Part shown: positions 1-5,582 of the stretch, piece by piece
How positions within the stretch are numbered: the first letter of the stretch is position 1
Layout of the letters: every line of letters starts with the position of its first letter
Origin: Treponema sp.
GTDB taxonomy: Bacteria; Spirochaetota; Spirochaetia; Treponematales; Breznakiellaceae
Direction of reading: 5' to 3'
Assembly (NCBI GenBank): GCA_031258265.1
Contig: JAIRNB010000206.1
Location: 1 to 6,819 of the forward strand
DNA: 6,819 bases
Notes under the pieces: model-generated
Database searches by the model: none
Told to the model about the DNA's origin: nothing
Seen by the model: the letters and a program-made list of their open reading frames with translations, nothing else
Program-made: the position numbers and the translations under genes

Positions 1-165
1 AGGGATCCCACAACCAGCCTTGAGGACTTTATGTACAAGGAAGTGCGCTTTAAGAGCCTGAAGGCCGCCAGTCCTGACCGGGCGGACGCCCTTTTGGCTA
101 AGGCCAAGGCCCAAAGCGAGCGGGTCTGGAAGGAGTACAAGTATTTAGCGGAACGGCCCTTCTAA
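1..165 (+). CDS. nifJ: Pyruvate:ferredoxin (flavodoxin) oxidoreductase, C-terminal end only
   Basis: Frame 1 is open from the window edge to a TAA stop at 163-165 and encodes 54 residues. The pattern LEDFMYKEVRFKSL, then SPDRADALLAKAK, then WKEYKYLA resembles the conserved end of NifJ-type oxidoreductases, where an EvRY-x-sL helix is followed by NPe-A-eLl and a W-x-x-Y-x-x-LA motif. This family decarboxylates pyruvate to acetyl-CoA with CoA and passes electrons to ferredoxin or flavodoxin. It is a cytoplasmic enzyme of nearly 1,200 residues using thiamine diphosphate and Fe-S clusters. None of the cofactor-binding domains lies in the window, so activity cannot be judged. It is truncated by the window edge, not by mutation as far as can be seen. 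It converges with the beta-glucosidase gene. The family call is from remembered consensus on a short segment. Confidence 0.77.
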   Translation, partial: RDPTTSLEDFMYKEVRFKSLKAASPDRADALLAKAKAQSERVWKEYKYLAERPF

Positions 166-168
166 GAA

Positions 169-222
169 AGCACTGATTTATTCAATTGATTTATTCAATC
201 GAGAATAAATCAGTGCTGCTTT
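169..222 (+). terminator. Hairpin just behind nifJ, probable terminator with expanded loop
   Basis: A perfect 15-bp inverted repeat pairs 169-183 (agcactgatttattc) with 203-217 (gaataaatcagtgct), starting 3 nt after the stop codon. The loop is 19 nt (184-202). A further AAAGC/GCTTT pairing is possible across a small offset, and a six-T run lies at 230-235. The T run does not directly follow the stem, so termination efficiency is uncertain. The arms would also form in RNA from the opposite strand. Position directly behind nifJ makes a 3'-end role likely. Confidence 0.65.
174..199. repeat. Exact 13-bp tandem duplication inside the hairpin
   Basis: The unit tgatttattcaat occurs at 174-186 and again immediately at 187-199 with no mismatch. 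The first copy contributes to the left stem arm, and the second lies wholly in the loop. Deleting one copy would leave the same 15-bp stem with a compact 6-nt loop (aatcga), so the duplication probably arose secondarily, for example by replication slippage. Confidence 0.9.
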
Positions 223-238
223 AATGTGGTTTTTTCGC

Positions 239-272
239 CGCTTTGAAAAAGCGCGTTTTCCGTAGGAAAACG
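239..272. repeat. Two adjacent short hairpins
   Basis: The first hairpin pairs cgcttt (239-244) with aaagcg (248-253) around GAA. It abuts a second that pairs cgttttcc (254-261) with ggaaaacg (265-272) around GTA. Both are perfect. On the - strand the region is T-rich and lies downstream of the 286-322 hairpin, so it could act as a back-up transcription end. No other function can be assigned. Confidence 0.6.
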
Positions 273-274
273 AG

Positions 275-322
275 AAAAATAATAGGGCAACGATGATTAG
301 CGTCAAGTTAATCAGCGTTGCC
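275..322 (-). terminator. Probable intrinsic terminator for the GH1 transcript
   Basis: The arms 286-299 (ggcaacgatgatta) and 309-322 (taatcagcgttgcc) form a 14-bp stem with one mismatch and a 9-nt loop. Read on the - strand the stem is followed by ctattattttt (285-275), the U-rich tract expected of a Rho-independent terminator. The only - strand gene ending upstream of it is the GH1 gene, 200 bp away. That distance is explained if the repeat element at 338-508 was inserted between them. Confidence 0.6.
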
Positions 323-354
323 TTAAGCGTATCCTAGCAGCCTGTTGCAATGTA

Positions 355-398
355 GATTTTTTGCCTAGGCGCCTGTGGCGCCCTATATGCAAAAAATC
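355..398. repeat. Long hairpin inside the candidate element
   Basis: The outer stem gattttttgc (355-364) pairs perfectly with gcaaaaaatc (389-398). The inner stem taggcgcc (366-373) pairs with ggcgcccta (377-385) with one bulged C. The loop is TGT, closed by CC/GG. The GC-rich tip and A/T tracts in the stem are on one continuous foldback. No coding frame crosses it. Confidence 0.75.
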
Positions 399-417
399 AC
401 GATTATTGGGCAGCTGT

Positions 418-434
418 GCAAACCTGTGGTTTGC
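418..434. repeat. Hairpin with TGT loop
   Basis: A perfect 7-bp stem, gcaaacc (418-424) with ggtttgc (428-434), encloses the loop TGT. Its apex, CCTGTGG, is the same as the apex of the hairpin at 355-398, suggesting that the two are related or that the apex is selected. Confidence 0.7.
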
Positions 435-436
435 TT

Positions 437-509
437 GGAGTTTGTAAGGTATAAATATTCATTGGTATGAATATTTATACCGTTTTAGGCGCGAAGCGCA
501 ACAAACTCC
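437..509. repeat. Three-way-junction inverted repeat with 15-bp AT-rich palindrome
   Basis: The outer arms ggagtttgt (437-445) and acaaactcc (501-509) pair perfectly over 9 bp. Inside them lie a perfect 15-bp hairpin, ggtataaatattcat (448-462) with atgaatatttatacc (467-481) and loop TGGT, and a small gcgc-GAA-gcgc hairpin (489-499). The predicted fold is therefore a stem carrying two arms. The right outer arm overlaps the right terminal repeat of the candidate element, so this stem and end-to-end pairing of the element are mutually exclusive. Confidence 0.75.
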
Positions 510-522
510 TAGGGCGGAACGT

Positions 523-1875
523 TCAGAGTTCTTCCCCGTTGTTCTGAATCAGATCCCGGTACCAGTAGCCGGAATCTTTGATGATCCGCCGCTGGGTTTG
601 GTAGTCGCAGTAGACCATGCCGAAGCGGTCGGTGTAGCCTTTGGCCCACTCGAAGTTGTCGGTGACGCACCAGTGGAAGTAGCCCCGGATGTCTACGCCT
701 TCTTCGGCGGCTTTCTTGAGGCAGCGCAGGTAGCGGTGGAGGAAGTCGATGCGGGCGGGGTCGTGGACTTTGCCGTCCAGGGATACTACGTCGGCGCAGG
801 AGAGGCCGTTTTCCGTGATGTAAAGGGGTTTTTTGTAGCGTTCCCATAGGAACTTGGGGCCCCAGTAGAGGGATTCCGGGGTAACCGGCCATTTGGCGGC
901 GGTAAAGGCATAGCCGTCTTTGCGGGGGACGATTTCCGCGCCCAGGGGGCCGCCGGCGCGGATTTCCATGCCGTTGTAGATGTTCTGGCCCAGGAAGTCC
1001 AGGGGTTCGCTGATGATCCTGAGGTCATCGGCTCCGATTTTGGGCATGTGGGGGCCGTGGAGGGTGTAGAGTTCGTCGGGATATTTGCCGAGGAATACGG
1101 GGTCGCTCCAGAGGCTTACGGACCAGAAGCAGCGATCCGGGGGGATGTGAAAAAAGGCTTTGCGGGCGGCTTCCTGGTCTTCAGGGCTGTCCGTGGCGGG
1201 GTAATGGGCGCTGCAGGTGGGGGCGTAGCCAATCTGTGAATCTTTGACGGCGGCGCGGATGGCTTGGACCGCCCGGCCGTGGGCCAGGAGTACATGGTGG
1301 GCCATGAGCAGGGTATCCCATATCGGGAAGTGTATCCCCGGGGCATGTTCGGTACTGTCGTAGGAGATGCCGATGAAGCACTGGGGTTCGTTAAAGGTGA
1401 TGTAGTTCTTTAGCCGGTCGCCCAGACGCTGCGCCACGGCGGCGGCGTAATCGGCAAACCAGCGGGGGCTGTCCGGGTTCATCCAGCCGCCCCGGCGGAA
1501 CAGGGCGTAGGGGTAGTCCCAATGGTACAGGGTGGCGTAGGGGATGATCCCCGCGGCGATGATGCTGTCCAGAAGACGGTCGTAGAAGTCCAGGCCCTTC
1601 CCGTTCAGTTTGCCGTCCCCTTCGGGGAAGATCCGGGGCCAGGCAATGGAAAAGCGGTAGCCCTTGTAGCCCAACTGTTTCATGATATCCACATCTTCCT
1701 GGTAGCGGTGGTAGTGGTCCGCCGCCACATCCCCGGTGGAACCGTTTAGTACCCTGCCGGGCTCTTTGCAGAACATATCCCATATAGACGGGCCCCTGCC
1801 GTCCTCGGCCGCCGCCCCTTCGATCTGATAAGAGGCGCTGGCGCCTCCCCACACAAAATCTTTACGAAAAGCCAT
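523..1875 (-). CDS. Family 1 glycoside hydrolase, beta-glucosidase type
   Basis: The 450-residue product has the usual length and full motif set of GH1 retaining beta-glycosidases. The N-terminal signature FVWGGASASYQIEG is at residues 7-20. The acid/base Glu163 lies in TFNEP (160-164) and the nucleophile Glu355 in ITENG (353-357). Sugar-binding candidates are Gln18, His118, Asn162, Trp402, Glu409 and Trp410. The NFEW motif is that of enzymes acting on unphosphorylated sugars; phospho-glucosidases lack this Glu-Trp pair, so a cellobiose or aryl/alkyl beta-glucoside hydrolase is inferred. Exact sugar preference is not predictable. No signal peptide is seen, so it is probably cytoplasmic and depends on sugar uptake encoded elsewhere. 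GGAG 6 nt before the ATG supports the start. It lies 77 bp behind the DUF4340 gene with a terminator-like hairpin between them. Confidence 0.95.
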   Translation of the reverse strand: MAFRKDFVWGGASASYQIEGAAAEDGRGPSIWDMFCKEPGRVLNGSTGDVAADHYHRYQEDVDIMKQLGYKGYRFSIAWPRIFPEGDGKLNGKGLDFYDRLLDSIIAAGIIPYATLYHWDYPYALFRRGGWMNPDSPRWFADYAAAVAQRLGDRLKNYITFNEPQCFIGISYDSTEHAPGIHFPIWDTLLMAHHVLLAHGRAVQAIRAAVKDSQIGYAPTCSAHYPATDSPEDQEAARKAFFHIPPDRCFWSVSLWSDPVFLGKYPDELYTLHGPHMPKIGADDLRIISEPLDFLGQNIYNGMEIRAGGPLGAEIVPRKDGYAFTAAKWPVTPESLYWGPKFLWERYKKPLYITENGLSCADVVSLDGKVHDPARIDFLHRYLRCLKKAAEEGVDIRGYFHWCVTDNFEWAKGYTDRFGMVYCDYQTQRRIIKDSGYWYRDLIQNNGEEL

Positions 1876-1888
1876 ATTTAACTCCGGT

Positions 1889-1911
1889 AAAAAGCGGCGG
1901 CAGTGCCGCTT
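1889..1911 (-). terminator. Terminator-like hairpin between the ABC operon and the GH1 gene
   Basis: On the - strand, aagcggc and gccgctt form a perfect 7-bp stem around a 6-nt loop, and the 3' arm runs into five T residues (1893-1889). It lies about 40 nt after the DUF4340 stop and only about 13 nt before the GH1 start codon, next to the GH1 ribosome binding site. It could end the ABC operon transcript or act as an attenuator in the GH1 leader. A weaker 5-bp hairpin followed by gagtttt lies just upstream at 1929-1941. Confidence 0.65.
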
Positions 1912-1952
1912 AGGCTAAACCAAAACTCCGGGAAATTCCCGCAGTACCATTT

Positions 1953-3383
1953 CTACAGATACGGCAGTACCTTTTTCCCTTCCAGAAGCTGGTCCAGATC
2001 GTTTTGAACCTTGGTGATATAGGCGGAGTAGGTGTAAAAGGGACGGCCCCCGTTCAGGCTGGTAAAGACCCGGCGGGAGGAGGAGGCGTAGAAGGATACC
2101 CTGTCCGGCGGACGGCCGTCCCGGTAGCGGTACACAATTTCCATGACGGGCTGGGCGCCGGGGGGAATTTTGTCGCTGGTATATTCATCGTAAACGGCGC
2201 TAAGGAGACTCTGGTAGTAACTGCGGAAAAACTTGGTGTCCAGTACCACGCCCCCGGCTTCCACCTTAAGGTCGTCCCCTTCACCGCTCAGATTAAAGTT
2301 TACCCGCCGTCCGGGGAAGCTCAATTCCACCTGGGCAATATCATCGATGAAGGGCAAAATGATCATCTTGTCCATCAGGTCCCACCAGCCGGTTTCCAGC
2401 CAGGGAAGGGCGGAGGCCGCCATCTGGTAGATCAGGCTGCCCCCCTGGCTGCAGATGTATACATTGCCATCGGCATCGGGTTTGGATGCCAGAAGGCTAA
2501 AGCCCCCCAGCCCCTGCCCCAGGGTACCGGTGACAGAGGCGGTGGAATAGGGTTTATCCAGGCCGTAACGGGCCAGGTCTTCATCCCCGCTAAGCCGGGC
2601 AACGGCCCGGTCCGCGTTAATACCGGGAAGGGATTTAAGAATGGTATAGCCCTTATCCAGGTTCAGGGAAGCTTCTATGGGACCGGAGATCCGGTAGGCA
2701 TTGCTAATCCGGCCCGGTTGAACCTCTGTTTGTTCTTGGTGGATAACCCTAACCGGCCCGTCGGGCCGGACCGCGCCGCCCAGGATGATTTCCCCAAACT
2801 CAAAGCCGCCGTAACCGTCATCCGGAAGCTGGGGGCTCAGTTCTTTACCCACAAAATCGAAGACCCCCTGGAAAAAATAGTCCATCTCCCACTTTCCGGC
2901 CTGGTATATGGCGGAACTCCCGTCCAGGCGGACATAGATACCCGCCCCGTCGGGGACATCGGCGCCGATAAACAGCGTAGTCCCCTCCCCGGATGCGGTT
3001 TTAATCTCCGCCCTGGCCCGGGGCGTATCCAGGCCGTAAACCGCCACGTCCCCCTCCTCCACCACAAGGCCCCGGGAACTCAGGCTGGCGCAGCTATCCA
3101 AAATCCGGGTCAGGGAATAGGTACTGGTGATAAGGGCTTCCCAGCCGGGAATAGAGGGGGGATCGCCGGGGAAAACCGTGTACTCCCCCTTTTCATTGCT
3201 TACGGTAACGGAGGCCAGGCCCCCGTATTTTTCATCCCGGTAGTCGATGATGTACTCCACATCGGGGAGTACCGGAGGGGCCTCTTCCGCCGCCTTGGCC
3301 GGGCGATTAAGGAGAAACAGGCCAAGGGCCAGGGCTCCCAGCACCAGCGCCATAACCAGAATGAATATCAGTTTCTTCGCCAT
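1953..3383 (-). CDS. DUF4340 membrane-anchored protein of the Gld-like ABC operon
   Basis: The 476-residue product starts with a positively charged MAKK and one hydrophobic helix (about 5-25). The rest is hydrophilic, as expected for an N-terminally anchored extracytoplasmic protein. Two regions carry the DUF4340 hallmark YGLD-x-P, at 116-121 and 273-278. Each is followed by beta-rich sequence with a G-x-Y-[VI] element (149-151; 307-310) and then an IYQ element (159-161; 318-320), which suggests two tandem modules. The biochemical function of the family is unknown. In many genomes such genes stand next to GldG-type auxiliary genes, as here. The ATG is preceded by GGAG at 6 nt, and the GldG stop codon is embedded in that site (TAGGAG). 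The gap to the previous gene is 9 bp, so the two are very likely co-transcribed. It is the last gene of the operon. Confidence 0.85.
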   Translation of the reverse strand: MAKKLIFILVMALVLGALALGLFLLNRPAKAAEEAPPVLPDVEYIIDYRDEKYGGLASVTVSNEKGEYTVFPGDPPSIPGWEALITSTYSLTRILDSCASLSSRGLVVEEGDVAVYGLDTPRARAEIKTASGEGTTLFIGADVPDGAGIYVRLDGSSAIYQAGKWEMDYFFQGVFDFVGKELSPQLPDDGYGGFEFGEIILGGAVRPDGPVRVIHQEQTEVQPGRISNAYRISGPIEASLNLDKGYTILKSLPGINADRAVARLSGDEDLARYGLDKPYSTASVTGTLGQGLGGFSLLASKPDADGNVYICSQGGSLIYQMAASALPWLETGWWDLMDKMIILPFIDDIAQVELSFPGRRVNFNLSGEGDDLKVEAGGVVLDTKFFRSYYQSLLSAVYDEYTSDKIPPGAQPVMEIVYRYRDGRPPDRVSFYASSSRRVFTSLNGGRPFYTYSAYITKVQNDLDQLLEGKKVLPYL

Positions 3384-3392
3384 AAGAATCTC

Positions 3393-4874
3393 CTACCGGT
3401 GGCGGCGGCGGAGCCAGACAACAATTCCCGTAACCAGTACGGCAAGGGGAACCAGAACGATGAAAATAAGGGCCAGGATGATAACCTGGATCGCCGTAAT
3501 ATTCAGATTGGAAAAGCCCAGGGTCTTGTCTTCAATGTAGAGCTGATCTTCCCGGCCGGAAAGGCGGCCCAGGAGGTCCAGGAAGTAGCTGGAATTACCA
3601 ATATTAATATTCCCCAAGATACTGGGGTTCCAGGCGGCGGCGGAACCGCAGACAATTACATGGGACCTGACAATATCCCCTTCCACATTGTTCCGGGTGG
3701 AACTGCTCAGGGCCAGGAGGGGAATATCGGCTTTTAGATCCCGGGCGCCGGGACTCCAGTCCAGGGGGGCGTCCGCCGGGCGGATACCGGCGCTGGGGGA
3801 AGAACGGATAAGGACCTGGGTCTTCCGGTAACGCTGGGCCTCATAGACCAGCCGCAGGGGCCGGGACTGGGGCAGCACGGGGGAAAGTTCCTTGGCAATT
3901 ACCAGTTTTGAATAATCGTCTTCCACAAAGTCCGCGAGGGACAGGTAGGGAGAGTCCCCGATGATCCGGTTACTGTCGGTCTCAAAGACAACCCCCCCCT
4001 CTACCGCCAGGCCCCATTCCGTAAGAAAGGCGTCCAGATTGGGAAAGCCACCCTGATCGAGAACATTCGAGGGGGCCCCCTGGGTCAGGGAACTGAGGTA
4101 GAAGAAGATCCGGTTGTTTCCCCCCTCCAGGAAGCTGTCAATATTGGCCAGTTCTTCCGTGGAAAGGTCCCGGCTGGGGGCGGCAAGGATCAGAAGGCTG
4201 GCCTCCGGGGGGATGGGTTCGGTAATGGTATTAACGGTAACCACATCCCAGACGTTCATCCGCAGAAGCTCGGCGAAGGCCCCCACATCCAGTTCCCCGT
4301 GGCCGCCGATCAGCGCCGCCAGGGAACTTTTTTGGCTGGTTACCCCCAGGAGGGCGCTGGTCATGGCCTGCTCCGCCTTGGAGGAAGATATGAAACTCCC
4401 ATAGTAGGAGGTCTGGATATTAAAGAGGTCCCGGGGGCTGAGTTTCCGGGACCGGCCCCCGGAGACAATCAAAATATCGTTGATAGTGGCGTCCGTTTCG
4501 GGGAAACGGGAAGGGAAGTCCGGGTTACGGATCAGGTCCACATATTCAAGGCGCACCCGGGGGGAATACTGGGAATACTTGCGAATCACCTCGTTGGCCT
4601 GGATAAAATATTCCGTGGGGCTGCCGGTAATAAAACTGGATTCGGTGTTGAGGATGTAAATATTCACATCCTGATCCAGTTTCTCCAGAAAACCAATGGT
4701 TTCACCGGAGATCTCGAAGATCCGGTCCTCGGTAAGGTCAATGTCCAGGGGGTACTTCTTGAAAAGGGCCGTAAGGACCACATTAAAAAGAACGATTACC
4801 GCGATCACCACCAGGGTAATGCAGACCGAAACAAAGCCGTAGCGCAGGTTTCGCTTCTCAAAAAATTTTGCCAT
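3393..4874 (-). CDS. gldG: GldG-like auxiliary subunit of an ABC transporter
   Basis: The 493-residue product has an N-terminal transmembrane helix (about 13-38), a large soluble domain, and a C-terminal transmembrane helix (about 461-488) ending in RRRHR. This is the two-anchor layout of the GldG / ABC_transp_aux family. The family motifs seen are DLTEDRIFEIS (46-56) just after the first helix, EQAMTSALLGVTS (168-180), and GGHGELD (190-196). The central part probably lies outside the cytoplasmic membrane. In Bacteroidetes GldA, GldF and GldG were linked to gliding motility, but homologues are widespread in non-gliding bacteria with unknown substrate, so the symbol denotes family only. The ATG lies 3 bp after the permease stop, with AAGGTGGAG as ribosome binding site. 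The tight spacing implies an operon and probably translational coupling. Confidence 0.88.
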   Translation of the reverse strand: MAKFFEKRNLRYGFVSVCITLVVIAVIVLFNVVLTALFKKYPLDIDLTEDRIFEISGETIGFLEKLDQDVNIYILNTESSFITGSPTEYFIQANEVIRKYSQYSPRVRLEYVDLIRNPDFPSRFPETDATINDILIVSGGRSRKLSPRDLFNIQTSYYGSFISSSKAEQAMTSALLGVTSQKSSLAALIGGHGELDVGAFAELLRMNVWDVVTVNTITEPIPPEASLLILAAPSRDLSTEELANIDSFLEGGNNRIFFYLSSLTQGAPSNVLDQGGFPNLDAFLTEWGLAVEGGVVFETDSNRIIGDSPYLSLADFVEDDYSKLVIAKELSPVLPQSRPLRLVYEAQRYRKTQVLIRSSPSAGIRPADAPLDWSPGARDLKADIPLLALSSSTRNNVEGDIVRSHVIVCGSAAAWNPSILGNINIGNSSYFLDLLGRLSGREDQLYIEDKTLGFSNLNITAIQVIILALIFIVLVPLAVLVTGIVVWLRRRHR

Positions 4875-4877
4875 TTT

Positions 4878-5582
4878 CTAGCTCCACCTTCGTTTTTCCA
4901 GCACCCTGGTTGTTAGAAACAAAAATATGCAGCAAACGCTGATAAAGAACACCAGGTTCGCTATACCCAGGATGCCGTTGGTAATGGGGGTATAACGCCT
5001 CATAAAGGAAATCCCCTGTAGTACGGTACGGAGCAGGGGGTTGGGAACAATGTCGATAAGGGCGTCCATAAGGAAAATCGCCAGGACCACGGTAAAACAG
5101 CCGATGGCGGCGATGGCCTGGTTCTCCGTAAGGGAGGAGATGAACTGCCCAATGGCGATAAAGGCAAAGCCCAGGAGGAGGATGCCGATATAGCTGCCCC
5201 AAACCATGGCCCAATTAACCTGGGCCAGAACTTCTACCACGATAGAATACACCAGGGTCATAGACACCCCGGCGGTATACACGGCGGCGGCGGCCAGAAA
5301 TTTGCCGCCGGCTATGGCCCCCAGGCTTACCGGGGCGGTAAGCAGGACCTGATCGGTCCGGTGCCGCCGGTCCTCTGACATAAGACGCATGGTCAGCACC
5401 GGGGTCAGGAACATGACGATGTTGATCATCACCTGAAACACGGGGGTCATAACTGAACTGTTGGCAAAGAGAACCCCGGCAAAAAAGAAATAACCGGTAA
5501 GAAGGTAGAAGACCCCCAAATACACATAACCGATAGGGGAACTGAAATAGGCCCCCAGCTCCCGTTTGATTATCGCAATCAT
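4878..5582 (-). CDS. ABC-2 type transporter permease, GldF-like
   Basis: The 234-residue protein has six likely membrane helices, at about 18-40, 48-66, 93-117, 127-150, 155-175 and 207-226. It begins MIAIIKREL-x-x-YFSSP-x-GY and has the intracellular stretch LMSEDRRHRTDQVLLTAPVS (67-86), typical of GldF/NatB-like ABC-2 permeases, where this loop contacts the ATPase. It should form the membrane channel, probably as a dimer, powered by the ATPase encoded just upstream. The start overlaps the ATPase stop as ATGA (4-bp overlap), and GGAG 7 nt upstream serves as ribosome binding site. This is a classic translationally coupled ATPase-permease pair. Direction is presumably export, as for most ABC-2 systems. 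The substrate is unknown. Confidence 0.9.
   Translation of the reverse strand: MIAIIKRELGAYFSSPIGYVYLGVFYLLTGYFFFAGVLFANSSVMTPVFQVMINIVMFLTPVLTMRLMSEDRRHRTDQVLLTAPVSLGAIAGGKFLAAAAVYTAGVSMTLVYSIVVEVLAQVNWAMVWGSYIGILLLGFAFIAIGQFISSLTENQAIAAIGCFTVVLAIFLMDALIDIVPNPLLRTVLQGISFMRRYTPITNGILGIANLVFFISVCCIFLFLTTRVLEKRRWS

Larger units (their letters stand above)
338..508. mobile_element. Candidate MITE-like non-autonomous insertion, about 171 bp
   Basis: The segment is flanked by CTAG on both sides (334-337 and 509-512), a possible 4-bp target duplication. Its ends are imperfect inverted repeats: cagcctgttgc (338-348) against the reverse complement of 498-508, gagtttgttgc, which is 8 of 11 identical with an uninterrupted TGTTGC core. 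Counting the flanking CCTAG the match is 13 of 16. The left core ctgttgcaa (342-350) resembles, from memory, ends of several insertion-sequence families such as IS6. The interior has no gene and consists of nested palindromes. CCTAGG is itself palindromic, which weakens the duplication evidence. The alternative is a structured RNA or terminator cluster. Confidence 0.45.

Noticed and set aside
166..522. CRISPR array or tRNA gene in the repeat-rich intergenic region
   Set aside because: The repeats are inverted rather than regularly spaced direct repeats, and no cloverleaf with a T-loop or anticodon arm can be drawn.
509..892. A 127-codon - strand frame overlapping the 3' end of the GH1 gene
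   Set aside because: It is an Arg/Pro-rich alternate reading of the GH1 coding region without family resemblance.
523..1875. Assigning the GH1 gene to the ABC transporter operon as a sugar-uptake partner
   Set aside because: The ABC system is of the exporter-like ABC-2/Gld type with no solute-binding protein, and a terminator-like hairpin separates the two. Shared orientation alone is not enough.
2004..3737. A 577-codon open frame on the + strand, antisense to the DUF4340 and GldG-like genes
   Set aside because: It lies fully opposite two genes with clear family motifs and good ribosome binding sites. Its translation shows no recognisable domain and looks like low-complexity shadow sequence, as expected when GC-rich codons suppress antisense stops.
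4299..4916. A 205-codon + strand frame opposite the GldG-like gene
   Set aside because: Antisense shadow of a well-supported gene, with no recognisable motifs.
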